Shown in pieces: positions 27,666-37,463 of a stretch of DNA of 64,000 nt. This DNA comes from JAAYJS01 sp964346185 (lineage in GTDB: Bacteria > Bacillota > Clostridia > Eubacteriales > Eubacteriaceae). Made by a program: the position numbers and the translations under genes. The stretch's first letter is position 1; each line of letters begins with the position of its first letter. The notes beneath the pieces were generated by a model. It ran no database searches and was not told the DNA's origin. It saw nothing but the letters and a program-made list of their open reading frames with translations. The stretch is taken from the NCBI GenBank assembly GCA_964346185.1, contig CAYFTR010000001.1, positions 73,648 to 137,647 on the forward strand, given 5' to 3'.

Positions 27666-27723
27666 CATATACATTTTAAGTTATATTTAATTAGCGATTG
27701 TAAGAATCTATTTATCCATTTAC

Positions 27724-28881
27724 TTAACGCCCGTAATAAATGCTGTCCAACAAGTCCTTCAATTGCTGTTCCGTCGGCGGTATCGGCGTTGTTTTGGTAC
27801 AAATATCCTTTATAGCCTGACGAACAATTTCCTCTTTCGATGCTAAATATTCTTCCTCCACAATGCCGTGTTCCTTTAAACTTACGGGTAATTGCAATTG
27901 TTGTTTTAATCCGAGAACATCCGCCAACAGTTTTGCCGTCGCATTGTCGGTTGTGGTACCGGTTTGTATCACCTCTAAAATTCTGCCGTGGAGACGGTTA
28001 ACCTCGGGTTTGTTACCGTTAAAAGCAATCACATAAGGCAACACAATGGCATTGGCAAGACCGTGGGGTAAGTGCCAACGGGCACCGATTGCATGGGCGA
28101 TACTGTGGGTAATACCCAACCCTGCAGAGTTAAAAGCAATGCCCGCCATACAGGAGGCAATTTGCATACCGGTCTTGGCGTGAAGATCCGATGCGTCTGT
28201 ATAAGCATTCGTCAGGTTTTTAAAGACCAATTCGACGGCTTTCAGGGCATATGCCTCGGAAAAAGGGTTGTTTCCCGTCGATACATAAGCTTCATATCCA
28301 TGGGTTAATACATCCATACCCGTCGCGGCGGTGGCACCTGCCGGTACACTTTCAATTAATTTCGGATCTAAAATGGCAATATCGGGCATCATCAAGGTAT
28401 CGGTTAAGGCAATTTTAGCGTTGTTGTTTTTATCCGTTATCACCGCATAGTCGGTAACTTCCGAACCGGTACCCGCTGTGGTCGGCAAAGCAATAAACAA
28501 CGGTTTTTGGATGAGAGCGGGCTCGATAAAAACTTCTTTAAAATGGTAGCAATAGTAGATGATAGCTTTGGCGGAGTCAATTGCAGAGCCGCCGCCCAAG
28601 GCAATGAGGGCGTCAGGTTTTTCCAGTAATATATGATATAAACCCTTCTCTACAATATCGGTAGAAGGGTCCGGCTGTACATCGTCAAATACATGGTAAC
28701 GGATACCGTTTCGATCCAAAACGTCGGTAATCATTTTCAGCAGACCGAATTTAACCATGCCTTCGTCCGTGACAATACAAACCGTACCTAAATTCAGTTC
28801 ACTTAATTTTTGTATTGAATGAATACCGTAATAAATGGCCGGTTTAACTTGAAAAAATTTTGTTTGGTTCATCTCGCTCAT
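27724..28881 (-). CDS. Iron-containing (group III) alcohol dehydrogenase
   Basis: A 385-residue NAD(P)-dependent Fe2+ alcohol dehydrogenase, like 1-propanol or butanol dehydrogenases. Visible are the nucleotide-binding ALGGGSAIDSAKAI, PTTAGTGSEVT, and the metal ligands in GMDVLTHGYEAYVS, GITHSIAHAIG and HLPHGLANAI. The family reduces aldehydes to alcohols in fermentation. It is monocistronic with a terminator. The substrate is not defined by sequence. It is probably not part of the sigma-54 locus: base composition differs and the locus promoters point away. Confidence 0.9.
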   Translation of the reverse strand: MSEMNQTKFFQVKPAIYYGIHSIQKLSELNLGTVCIVTDEGMVKFGLLKMITDVLDRNGIRYHVFDDVQPDPSTDIVEKGLYHILLEKPDALIALGGGSAIDSAKAIIYYCYHFKEVFIEPALIQKPLFIALPTTAGTGSEVTDYAVITDKNNNAKIALTDTLMMPDIAILDPKLIESVPAGATAATGMDVLTHGYEAYVSTGNNPFSEAYALKAVELVFKNLTNAYTDASDLHAKTGMQIASCMAGIAFNSAGLGITHSIAHAIGARWHLPHGLANAIVLPYVIAFNGNKPEVNRLHGRILEVIQTGTTTDNATAKLLADVLGLKQQLQLPVSLKEHGIVEEEYLASKEEIVRQAIKDICTKTTPIPPTEQQLKDLLDSIYYGR

Positions 28882-29047
28882 CTTTACGCCCCCGTCTCTA
28901 TTATCCTTATATTAAAATTATTATACCCCTTTCAGTACGGATATAAAGCCTTTCTTCAATAATTCTTTAAACTGGACAAATATCTATCCGTCTTAAACGT
29001 CAATAAATGTGTTCTTACCTTTGCGAAAGATTAAAAATTTTACTTTT

Positions 29048-29085
29048 AAATTTTTTCTTGTAAATAAATTTTTTTCTTGTAAAAT
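29048..29085 (+). promoter_or_regulatory. Tandem 18-base repeat containing the probable exporter promoter
   Basis: Two near-identical units (AAATTTTTTCTTGTAAAT and AAATTTTTTTCTTGTAAAAT) sit back to back. TTGTAA (29058-29063), 16 bases, TAAAAT (29080-29085) can be read as a -35/-10 pair, 23 bases before the exporter start. A tandem duplication may have created it. Confidence 0.45.
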
Positions 29086-29107
29086 AGATGGGAGATTAGG
29101 AGACAAA

Positions 29108-30832
29108 ATGTACAAACAATTTATTCCATACGCAAAAAAATATAAACGCCCCTCAATTTTGGCCCCTTTATTTATGGTCGGTGAGGTATTGTTGGAGGTT
29201 CAAATACCTTTTTTAATGTCCCGTATTGTAGATATCGGCATTGCTCAAAGTCGTTTGGACTTTGTGGTGCAAAACGGTATTTTTATGATGGTTATTGCCC
29301 TGTTTTCCATGACCTGCGGTATTTTATCCGGTCAATTTGCCGCCCGGGGTGCCGTCGGGTTTTCGACAGAGTTGCGCAAAGGGCTTTTTTACCATGTGCA
29401 AAATTTCAGTTTTTCCAACATCGATCGTTACAGCATACCCGGTTTAATTACTCGCTTAACAACCGATATTACCAATATACAACAAGCCTATATGATGACC
29501 ATTCGTGTGTTGGTTCGCGGTCCCGTAATGGTAGTCGCCGCCTTTTTTATGGCGACTATGGTCAGTTCCGAGCTGATTTCGGTCTTTTTGCTGTTTATCC
29601 CCGCCATGGTGGTTGCCATTGCCTACATCACTAAAAAATCCTTTCCCCTGTTCGGCGAAATGCTCAAACACTATGACAGCTTAAACGGAAAGGTTCAGGA
29701 AAATCTGAGAAATATTCGCGTCATTAAAAATTTTGTTCGCGAAAGTTATGAAGAGAAAAAATTTAAAACGGCCAACGACGATTTAATGAACCGATCCGTT
29801 CAAGCGGAAAATATTATCATTTTGACCATCCCCTTGGTGATGCTCACCATGAACTTAACCATTGTTGCTATTTTATGGTTCGGCGGCAATATGGTTATTT
29901 CAGAAACCATGCAAGTCGGCCAACTTATCGGATTTATTGCCTATGTGGCACAAATTGTGTTTTCCTTGATGACCATTGCACGTGTCATGGTCTTCTTGGT
30001 GATTACCAAGGCTTCTGTCGATCGTGTCGCCGCCGTTTTAAACGAAGTGCCCGATATTAACGACACCGATGCCCTTTCGGACAAACGCATCACTAAAGGC
30101 GAAATTGTGTTTGAAAATGTCAGCTTCCGATACGATGATAATGCTCCCGTTGCAACTTTAAACAACATCAACCTGACTGTGGAGGCCGGATCCACCGTTG
30201 CCGTTGTCGGTGCCACCGGTTCGTCCAAAACAACCTTAATTCATTTAATACCCAGACTATACGATGTTACTGACGGTGAAATACGCATAGACGGACTTCC
30301 CCTAAAAAACTACACCACGAAAAATTTGCGAAAAGATATTGCCGTCGTATTACAAAACAACACCCTGTTTTCCGGTACAATTGCCGATAACCTACGTTGG
30401 GGAAATGCCGATGCCGGTACGGAAGATTTAATTGCTGCCGCTAAAATTGCACAAATCCATGATTTTATTCAGGAGCTCCCCGAAGGCTACCAAACCCTAT
30501 TGGGACAAGGGGGCGTTAACCTTTCCGGCGGTCAAAAACAAAGATTGTGTATTGCTCGGGCACTTTTAAAGAAACCTAAAATTCTAATACTCGACGACAG
30601 CACCTCCGCTATCGACTCGGGAACCGAAGCCAAAATTCAAAGGGCATTAAAAAATATGCCGGCGGAAACAACGGTTCTTATTATTGCACAGCGGATTGCT
30701 TCCGTAGCCGAAAGCGATCAAATTATCGTGCTGCATAACGGCGAAGTTGCCGGCACCGGTACTCACACACAACTATTAGAAGATAATCCTATTTACCGGG
30801 AAATTTACAACAGTCAAGGAGGTGCCTTATGA
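29108..30832 (+). CDS. Heterodimeric ABC exporter, subunit with the degenerate ATP site (BmrC/TM287 type)
   Basis: A 574-residue fused membrane-ATPase half-transporter: six helices (about 15-310) and an ATPase domain. Its Walker A is GATGSSKTT, with serine before the lysine, and Walker B ends LILDDSTSA with Asp in place of the catalytic Glu; signature LSGGQKQR. This is the non-catalytic pattern of heterodimeric exporters. The ATG at 29108 has AGGAG 5 bases upstream; an earlier in-frame ATG at 29009 reads through the promoter region. It overlaps its partner by 4 bases. Substrate likely drugs, lipids or peptides; not determinable here. Confidence 0.92.
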   Translation: MYKQFIPYAKKYKRPSILAPLFMVGEVLLEVQIPFLMSRIVDIGIAQSRLDFVVQNGIFMMVIALFSMTCGILSGQFAARGAVGFSTELRKGLFYHVQNFSFSNIDRYSIPGLITRLTTDITNIQQAYMMTIRVLVRGPVMVVAAFFMATMVSSELISVFLLFIPAMVVAIAYITKKSFPLFGEMLKHYDSLNGKVQENLRNIRVIKNFVRESYEEKKFKTANDDLMNRSVQAENIIILTIPLVMLTMNLTIVAILWFGGNMVISETMQVGQLIGFIAYVAQIVFSLMTIARVMVFLVITKASVDRVAAVLNEVPDINDTDALSDKRITKGEIVFENVSFRYDDNAPVATLNNINLTVEAGSTVAVVGATGSSKTTLIHLIPRLYDVTDGEIRIDGLPLKNYTTKNLRKDIAVVLQNNTLFSGTIADNLRWGNADAGTEDLIAAAKIAQIHDFIQELPEGYQTLLGQGGVNLSGGQKQRLCIARALLKKPKILILDDSTSAIDSGTEAKIQRALKNMPAETTVLIIAQRIASVAESDQIIVLHNGEVAGTGTHTQLLEDNPIYREIYNSQGGAL

Positions 30833-32712
30833 GAAATCAAAAAGCACCTGTCAAACCGAAAAATGTTCGAAGAACCATGACGGCTCTCGCAGGTTATTTT
30901 AAAGACTACCGTCTCCACATGATCGCCATTTTTTTGATGGTTATTACCGCTTCCGTTCTTACAGTGTACAGCCAATATCTGATAAAGCCCATTATCAACG
31001 ACGGTATATTGCCTTTAATCGGCACACGCCCAACCTTAACAACCCTGACTCCTCTTATCAAGCTTATTATTTTAACGGTTGTTCTGCATTTGGTAAGTAC
31101 CGTTATCACCTACTTACAAAGCCGCATGTTGGTTAAAATAACCCACAGTGTTTTAAACCGTATTCGTCGGGATATGTTCGGGACGATGCAAAAATTGTCT
31201 ATCGGCTTTTTTGACACCCGCTCACACGGCGAAATTATGAGTCACTACACCAACGACATTGACACCTTAAGGCAAATGCTCAGTATCTCCTTTCCCAATG
31301 TTATCAGTACCGGTTTTTCCGTTACCGGTACCTTTATCATGATGGTTTGGTTGAGTTTGCCTTTAACGGTTATCACCGTTTTGCTTATTTTTATAATGTA
31401 CGGGATTATAAAATTAATCGGTTCCCGTTCTTCTAAAGGGTTTATCGAGCAACAAGCCGCTCTCGGTAAGTTAAACGGCTATATCGAGGAAATGTTGTCG
31501 GGACAAAAGGTTATTAAGGTTTTCGGTCACGAAGAAAAGGTTAAAACCGACTTTAACGACTACAACGAAACGCTACGGGTCGCTTCGACCTACGCTTTGT
31601 CCAACGCCAATATTCTGATGCCGATTATGGGCAATTTATCCCACCTGCAATACGCAACCACCGCCATGGTCGGTGCCGTTCTCATCTTAAAAAGTATGAC
31701 GGACATCGGATCGGTTGCCGCATATCTGCAATATACCCGTCAGTTCTCCCAGCCTATTTCCATGGTGTCTCAGGAAATTAATGTCGTTCTCTCCGCATTG
31801 GCGGGGGCAGAAAGAATTTTTGACCTCATGGCACAAAAACCGGAGGTGGACGAAGGTAACATTGACCTGTGCCATGTTATAGAAAACGAGAACGGTTTTA
31901 TGGAAACCGACTCTTACAAAGGGCAATGGGCGTGGAAAATTCCGGGTAAAGACTGCACACATTTTTATTACAAAAAAGTATCCGGAGATATCCGCTTCTC
32001 CAACGTATGCTTTCAATACGTCGAAGACAAACCCATTTTTACCAACGTACAACTCCATGCCAAACCGGGACAAAAGATTGCCCTGGTCGGGCATACCGGG
32101 GCAGGCAAAACTACGGTCGCCAATTTATTAACCCGCTTTTACGATGTGAACCTCGGGCAAATTGCTTACGACGGCTTTCATATTCGTAATATAAAAAAAT
32201 CGGCTTTACGCCGATCGCTGGGAACCGTCCTTCAAGACACCCGTTTATTTGAAGGCACCATAATGGATAACATTCGTTACGGACGTTTGGACGCAACCGA
32301 TGACGAGGTCATCCGTGCGGCAATCCTCGCCAATGCCGACACGTTTATCAACCGTTTGCCCGAGGGCTATCACACACTCTTGGAAACAGACGGCGCCAAC
32401 CTCAGCCAAGGTCAACGGCAATTGTTGTCCATTGCCCGTGCCGCCATTGCCGACCCTCCGGTACTTATTTTAGATGAGGCAACCTCCTCCATCGACACTA
32501 TGACGGAACGCCATATCCAAGAGGGTATGGACCGTCTGATGACCGGTCGAACCGTTTTTGTAATTGCCCACCGCTTATCGACAATCTATAATGCCGATCT
32601 TATCTTAGTCATTGATAAAGGTAAGGTTGCGGAAAAAGGTACCCACGACAGCCTGATGGCGGAAAAAGGATTTTACTACAAACTATATACAAAAAATATC
32701 GAACTGACTTAA
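30829..32712 (+). CDS. Heterodimeric ABC exporter, subunit with the canonical ATP site (BmrD/TM288 type)
   Basis: A 627-residue half-transporter paired with the gene before it. Walker A is GHTGAGKTT, the signature LSQGQRQLLS, and Walker B LILDEATSS has the catalytic Glu. An inserted stretch between membrane and ATPase domains (about 340-385) is longer than in the partner, as in BmrD-like proteins. AAGGAGG sits upstream, and the ATGA overlap with the first gene couples their translation and favours a 1:1 complex. Confidence 0.92.
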   Translation: MRNQKAPVKPKNVRRTMTALAGYFKDYRLHMIAIFLMVITASVLTVYSQYLIKPIINDGILPLIGTRPTLTTLTPLIKLIILTVVLHLVSTVITYLQSRMLVKITHSVLNRIRRDMFGTMQKLSIGFFDTRSHGEIMSHYTNDIDTLRQMLSISFPNVISTGFSVTGTFIMMVWLSLPLTVITVLLIFIMYGIIKLIGSRSSKGFIEQQAALGKLNGYIEEMLSGQKVIKVFGHEEKVKTDFNDYNETLRVASTYALSNANILMPIMGNLSHLQYATTAMVGAVLILKSMTDIGSVAAYLQYTRQFSQPISMVSQEINVVLSALAGAERIFDLMAQKPEVDEGNIDLCHVIENENGFMETDSYKGQWAWKIPGKDCTHFYYKKVSGDIRFSNVCFQYVEDKPIFTNVQLHAKPGQKIALVGHTGAGKTTVANLLTRFYDVNLGQIAYDGFHIRNIKKSALRRSLGTVLQDTRLFEGTIMDNIRYGRLDATDDEVIRAAILANADTFINRLPEGYHTLLETDGANLSQGQRQLLSIARAAIADPPVLILDEATSSIDTMTERHIQEGMDRLMTGRTVFVIAHRLSTIYNADLILVIDKGKVAEKGTHDSLMAEKGFYYKLYTKNIELT

Positions 32713-32757
32713 AAAAAGCCCCCGAGTTTTCATTCGTTTGAAAGCTCGGGGGCTTTT
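32713..32757 (+). terminator. Terminator of the ABC exporter operon
   Basis: AAAAGCCCCCGAG and CTCGGGGGCTTTT pair around a loop that extends the stem by TTTC/GAAA; the strongest GC stem in the region. It begins just past the stop. Confidence 0.95.
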
Positions 32758-32880
32758 GTATCGGCAAAATTTTAGGTTGTAAACATCAGAGACGTAAGCT
32801 TGTACGATTAAAAATTACAAACATCGGAACATCAAAGTGCCCTCCGCTACAACGGTGGATGGGTTAGGATCCTTTTTCTT

Positions 32881-33342
32881 TTAAGTCAGGTAAAACCCGA
32901 TTACGGGTCCTGCAAAAATAGCAAGATATATCAGTGTAATCCACGGTTGGTAGTCAATATAAAATTCTTTAAAACTTAAGGACCAGGGGTGTTTGATCAA
33001 TACCCATCCGAAAACATCAAATGCAATACAAATGCCCACCCACAACACACCGGTTTTAAGTGCTTCCGAAAGGGTCGGTACGGTCACGCCTTTCATGTAC
33101 AACCACCCGAAAAGAGAAAACAACACAATGTTATAAAGCGGGTGCCAGGGCTTTGTGTTTTCATAAGCTTCACCCATGCTTTGATGATCCATCGGTTTCA
33201 TTTTTAAAACATAAATGTTAAAAACGGTGTGTAGAATTCCTACAAGGGTTACCAATAGATAACCTGCCAAAACCACAGCATCGACATTCCGAAGTTTTCC
33301 ATTTATACCATCGCTCCCTATGTTGTAATTATTCGTTTTCAT
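32881..33342 (-). CDS. Predicted four-helix membrane protein of unknown function
   Basis: A 153-residue protein with about four membrane helices (near residues 24-45, 66-86, 94-115 and 133-152) and a polar, asparagine-rich N-terminus. A loop holds SLSFKEFYIDYQPWI. I do not recognise the family. The gene is monocistronic. Nothing around it points to a function. Confidence 0.7.
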   Translation of the reverse strand: MKTNNYNIGSDGINGKLRNVDAVVLAGYLLVTLVGILHTVFNIYVLKMKPMDHQSMGEAYENTKPWHPLYNIVLFSLFGWLYMKGVTVPTLSEALKTGVLWVGICIAFDVFGWVLIKHPWSLSFKEFYIDYQPWITLIYLAIFAGPVIGFYLT

Positions 33343-33422
33343 CCTATTTGTTAGTTCATTTTACCATAACAAACTTTGATGGCTTTTGTTTAAATAATTT
33401 TTAAAATTCTTGTTAATAACGT

Positions 33423-33466
33423 AAAAGACCCGGGCACAAGTGTTTCAAAGCTTTTGCACCCGAGTC
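33423..33466 (-). terminator. Terminator of the aconitase gene
   Basis: Minus strand GACTCGGGTGCAAAAG pairs imperfectly with CTTGTGCCCGGGTC, followed by TTTTAC. It is 34 bases past the aconitase stop. Confidence 0.7.
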
Positions 33467-33499
33467 GTTATTATGTTTACTTAAAATCGCAGAAAATCC

Positions 33500-35422
33500 T
33501 TACGCCTCTGCACGCATTTGCAGGATTAAACCGCCGGCTCGCAGCATTTTTTCCTGTCGATCGGAAATTTCGATGTTCAAAGTGTAGGTTAAGTTTTTTG
33601 TTTCGTTGATAACCGTCAGTTTTCTGTTGGACAATTGGTTTTGTACATCGGTAAATGTCAGTTCGTCGCCTACTTCGATGGTGTCGTAGTCTTTTTCGTT
33701 TTCAAAAACCAAGGGCAAAATGCCGTTGTTAATCAAGTTATTTTTGTGTATTCGGGCAAAAGATTTTGCCATTACGGCTTTTACCCCTAAATGTACCGGT
33801 GCCAAGGCGGCATGTTCACGACTGGAACCTTGTCCGTAGTTATGTCCCGCGACAATGGTACCGCCGGGGTTTTCCTTTGCACGTTCGGGAAATTTAGGAT
33901 CGCAGGGGGTTAGGCAATGATTCGCCAAATAAGGAATATTGGAACGGTAAGGCAACAACTTGGCGTTGGAGGGCATAATGTGGTCGGTAGTAATGTTGTC
34001 CTCCACGTGAATCAGTACCTTGCTCTTAAAATTGTCTTTTAATGTTTCACCCAACGGAAACGGTTGGATATTGGGTCCTTTTACAATTTCGACTGTCTCT
34101 CCGGGCGCTGCCGGTGCCACAATGGTATTATCATTGATTAAAAATTTTTCCGGCATGGTAATGTCGATATCATCGACCAAACCCATAGGGTCGGTGAGGA
34201 CACCCTCAATGGCGGACACTGCAGCGGCTTCCGGGCTTAATAAGTATACATCGGCACCGACGGTTCCGCTTCTGCCTTTAAAGTTTCGGTTAAAAGTTCG
34301 TAAGGACACGCCGTCGGTACAGGGTGCCTGCCCCATTCCGATACAGGGGCCGCAACCGCATTCCAAGATACGTGCACCGGCGTTCAACAAATCGGTCAAC
34401 GCACCGTTATCCGCTAGCATGGACAGTACCTGTCGAGAGCCCGGAGCAATGACCAATTGGACGTTTTCCGCTACGGTATTGTCTTTTAAAATCGCCGCAA
34501 CCTTCATCAAGTCCATATAAGAGGAGTTGGTGCAGGAACCGATGGCAATTTGGTCCACTTTTAATCCTTGCAATTCGGAAATCTTTCGGACGTTGTCCGG
34601 GCTGTGGGGGCAGGCCACCAGGGGTTCTAAAGTGGACAGGTTCACCTCTACCACTTCGTCATAAGCCGCTCCTTCATCTGCGGACAGAGGTTTGTAGGCG
34701 TCCTCCCTGCCTTGTGCTTTTAAGAAGAGACGTGTGTTTTCGTCGGAAGGAAATACGGAAGTCGTCGCGCCCAACTCGGCACCCATATTGGTGATGGTCG
34801 CCCGTTCCGGCACGCTTAAGGTTGCCACACCGTCGCCAGTGTATTCAAACACTTTGTTGACACCACCCTTAACGGTACATTGACGCAGCACTTCCAAAAT
34901 AATGTCTTTAGAAGATACACCCTTTCGCAGTTGTCCCGTTAAATGCACCTTGACAACCTTCGGCATCAGCAGATAGTAGGGACCGCCAGCCATGGCGACG
35001 GCAACATCCAACCCGCCGGCACCGATCGCCAACATTCCGATACCGCCGCCGGTGGGAGTATGGGAGTCGGAGCCCAACAGGGTTTGGCCGGGTTCACCGA
35101 AACGTTCAATTTCAACCTGATGGCAAATGCCTGTGCCCGGCTTGGAATAATAAACACCGTGTTTTTTGGCAACACTTTGAATGTAGCGGTGGTCATCCAT
35201 ATTTTCGGGACCTTCCTGTAGCATATTGTGGTCAATATAAGCGAGAGAACGTTTTGTTTTAACGCGATCAATTTCCATGGCTTCCAATTGCATGTAGGCC
35301 ATAGTTCCCGTTGAATCCTGGGTAAGCGTTTGATCGATACGAATACCGATCTCCTCTCCTTTAATCATCTCACCTTCAACCAGATGCTCATGAATGATTT
35401 TTTCCGTTATCGTTAATGGCAT
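33500..35422 (-). CDS. Aconitate hydratase (AcnA-family, 640-residue bacterial type)
   Basis: Isomerises citrate to isocitrate using a [4Fe-4S] cluster. Cluster cysteines lie in GSCTNSSYMDL and CGCGPCIGMGQ; other conserved blocks are SHTPTGGGIG, the swivelling-domain NYGQGSSREHAAL and KSFARIHKNNLINNGILPL. The 640-residue length matches the shorter aconitases of Clostridia and Thermotoga rather than the 890-residue enzyme. AAAAGGAGT lies upstream of the ATG. No other TCA genes are adjacent, so it may serve glutamate synthesis. A homoaconitase or isopropylmalate isomerase role is less likely, because both halves are in one chain and no leucine genes lie nearby. Confidence 0.93.
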   Translation of the reverse strand: MPLTITEKIIHEHLVEGEMIKGEEIGIRIDQTLTQDSTGTMAYMQLEAMEIDRVKTKRSLAYIDHNMLQEGPENMDDHRYIQSVAKKHGVYYSKPGTGICHQVEIERFGEPGQTLLGSDSHTPTGGGIGMLAIGAGGLDVAVAMAGGPYYLLMPKVVKVHLTGQLRKGVSSKDIILEVLRQCTVKGGVNKVFEYTGDGVATLSVPERATITNMGAELGATTSVFPSDENTRLFLKAQGREDAYKPLSADEGAAYDEVVEVNLSTLEPLVACPHSPDNVRKISELQGLKVDQIAIGSCTNSSYMDLMKVAAILKDNTVAENVQLVIAPGSRQVLSMLADNGALTDLLNAGARILECGCGPCIGMGQAPCTDGVSLRTFNRNFKGRSGTVGADVYLLSPEAAAVSAIEGVLTDPMGLVDDIDITMPEKFLINDNTIVAPAAPGETVEIVKGPNIQPFPLGETLKDNFKSKVLIHVEDNITTDHIMPSNAKLLPYRSNIPYLANHCLTPCDPKFPERAKENPGGTIVAGHNYGQGSSREHAALAPVHLGVKAVMAKSFARIHKNNLINNGILPLVFENEKDYDTIEVGDELTFTDVQNQLSNRKLTVINETKNLTYTLNIEISDRQEKMLRAGGLILQMRAEA

Positions 35423-35574
35423 AGTTACTCCTTTTATTTCAAGCTTTTCAATTTACTTTAGTGTACCACAATTGTAGAACCTGAACAAATATATTCTGTG
35501 TTACGCGACCTCGACGTTTCATTCACTATGCCTTCATGTTATAATTAAAAAAATCATTATATGAAAGTAGTGCT

Positions 35575-36402
35575 ATGTCTTTTATTAATTTTTACCAACT
35601 AAAAAAACAACAATTTCAAATAGTCGATCATGCCGCCGAGTTGGCCTATCGGTTTATTCTGGCCTTTGTTCCCTTTGTCATGTTGCTTTTTTTAACCGTC
35701 AATACCTTATCCCGCTATATTCCCGGCGATTTTATTGTCGGTTTAAAAAGGTCCATGCCGGGTGTTTTTGACAGCATGATTGATGTTGCCCAAAATAATT
35801 TTGTGATATCCCCCGGGTTTATACTTGCCAACTTTTTTCTAATTGTGTTTATTTTGCGTATTTACGTGGTTGCCGTTCGCACCTTTATGACCGTCATCAA
35901 CACGATGAGAAACACGGAGGAACACCGTTCCTTCGTAATATTGTGGCTCGCCGCTTTTAAACTCTCACTTTCTATTTTGTTATTAATTGTGTTGTTGTTT
36001 TTCAGCACGCGGATGATGGAACTATTCATCAACTTTTTATTTTCTTATTTTAGCATACAACCTTTGGCGGCAATATTTTCTTACATATTACGTTACTCGG
36101 GTGTAATAGTCGGTTTTTTTGTCGTGAATTTTTTATACCGTCGGGCTCCCTGCTCCGGTTATACTTTTCGGCAGGCAATACCCGGGTCTTTATTTGTCGT
36201 CCTTTTATGGTTGATTTTACCGCCGCTCCTCGATCTGTTCGGAAAAACCCTCGATCACATTGCCGGCAGCACCACCGCTGTTTTAATATCTTTATTTGGC
36301 TTTTTACTCCATGTGTATCTTGCCTGTATCCTGTTATTGTTTGGGTGTGTCGTTAATGAGTATGTTTTGTACAAGAGGTCAAAAAATGAAACCGACAAAT
36401 AA
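35575..36402 (+). CDS. YihY/BrkB-family inner membrane protein (first of a tandem pair)
   Basis: A 275-residue membrane protein with about six helices and the YihY pattern: AAELAYRFILAFVPFVMLLF near the N-terminus, then FFVVNFLYRRAPCSGYTFRQAIPGSLFVVLLW. The family was once called ribonuclease BN in error; its function is unknown. TATAAT lies about 40 bases upstream. It overlaps the second copy by 17 bases. Confidence 0.85.
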   Translation: MSFINFYQLKKQQFQIVDHAAELAYRFILAFVPFVMLLFLTVNTLSRYIPGDFIVGLKRSMPGVFDSMIDVAQNNFVISPGFILANFFLIVFILRIYVVAVRTFMTVINTMRNTEEHRSFVILWLAAFKLSLSILLLIVLLFFSTRMMELFINFLFSYFSIQPLAAIFSYILRYSGVIVGFFVVNFLYRRAPCSGYTFRQAIPGSLFVVLLWLILPPLLDLFGKTLDHIAGSTTAVLISLFGFLLHVYLACILLLFGCVVNEYVLYKRSKNETDK

Positions 36403-37234
36403 AACAAAATCCGCCTTTCAAATCGCAAAAAATTATGTCACACACTTTTTAAAAGAGTCCAAGGAGCTTAACTTTTTCGGGATTTGTGCCCAAATGTCTT
36501 TTTATATGATGATGGTGTTTTTTCCCTTATTTATATTTTTAATTAATTTTGTGGGCACCTTTGTGGAAGACAGTCTAATCATCGATACCTTGGTAGCTTA
36601 TATGCCCGATATCTCGGCAGATTATGTTTATGACGTTTTATCAAGCTTTCATTTTGACAGCCCTGAAAACCACATCGTTTTACTTATTTTTTCTTTTGTG
36701 TTTACCGTTATCGGGTTTAGAAATATCATACGCGGATTAAACCACGTTCATTCCAAAGGGCGACATACGTTGTCACCTTGGGTTTTGTTATTGCGTTCGG
36801 CACTGTTTACCCTTTTCTTCAGTATGACCGTTTTGGTGATGATTGTCGCCATTCTTTTTGGCAATGATATCGTTAAGAAAGTGTTGACGTCTTTTTCTTT
36901 ACAGCTGTCATTAGTTACATTTATCAGTCAGAACCTTTTTGTGTTAACATCCTTTTTATCCCTGTTATTATTTTCCGGTATTTATTATTTGGTATCGATC
37001 GATCGGCTGTCTTTTAAACACACCTTACCCGGAGCTGTTTTATGTACTCTCGGCTTTAATATCGGATTAAAAATATTAATTTTTTTTACCAATCAATCCT
37101 CACAATATATTCGGGTTTACGGCAATTTTGCCGGACTTTTTGTTTTATTGGTGATGATATACTGGTATGCGGTTCTGTTAAATGTCGGAGCCAATATGAA
37201 TGCTTATTACGCACATACCTACCGAAGATCGTAA
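36386..37234 (+). CDS. YihY/BrkB-family inner membrane protein (second of the pair)
   Basis: A 282-residue paralogue with the same layout (MSFYMMMVFFPLFIFLINFV, then KHTLPGAVLCTLGFNIGLKI and YGNFAGLFVLLVMIYWYAVL). The ATG at 36386 (MKPTNKTK) has AGAGG 5-6 bases upstream; an earlier in-frame ATG at 36296 lies deep in the first gene. The two proteins are divergent enough that they might form a hetero-oligomer. Function unknown. Confidence 0.85.
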   Translation: MKPTNKTKSAFQIAKNYVTHFLKESKELNFFGICAQMSFYMMMVFFPLFIFLINFVGTFVEDSLIIDTLVAYMPDISADYVYDVLSSFHFDSPENHIVLLIFSFVFTVIGFRNIIRGLNHVHSKGRHTLSPWVLLLRSALFTLFFSMTVLVMIVAILFGNDIVKKVLTSFSLQLSLVTFISQNLFVLTSFLSLLLFSGIYYLVSIDRLSFKHTLPGAVLCTLGFNIGLKILIFFTNQSSQYIRVYGNFAGLFVLLVMIYWYAVLLNVGANMNAYYAHTYRRS

Positions 37235-37289
37235 AAGCAGACTCTGAGTGCTCTCTAGCTAAATAATTAAAAAATTTTATGACAAATTA

Positions 37290-37330
37290 AAAAGGCTATA
37301 AGTATGTCTGCTCATAGCCTTTTATTTTTT
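37290..37330 (+). terminator. Terminator after the YihY pair
   Basis: AAAAGGCTAT and ATAGCCTTTT form a perfect 10-base stem with a 15-base loop, then ATTTTTT. Confidence 0.88.
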
Positions 37331-37463
37331 AGGTTTTTATACAATGACCGTTCCCGAATGAACGGTATTAAGAGAGGCACTCTTGCCGAATTCGTTAAAT
37401 TTAAACTTTAATCATATTCTTCCATTCTGACAGGCAAAAATTTTAAACTCCGTATGACCGCAA

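Noticed and set aside
29009..29107. 33-residue N-terminal extension of the first exporter subunit
   Set aside because: It covers the tandem repeat and probable promoter; AGGAG precedes the ATG at 29108.
36296..37234. Long form of the second YihY protein from 36296
   Set aside because: The extra 30 residues lie inside the first gene and lack a membrane-protein pattern; a ribosome binding site supports the ATG at 36386.
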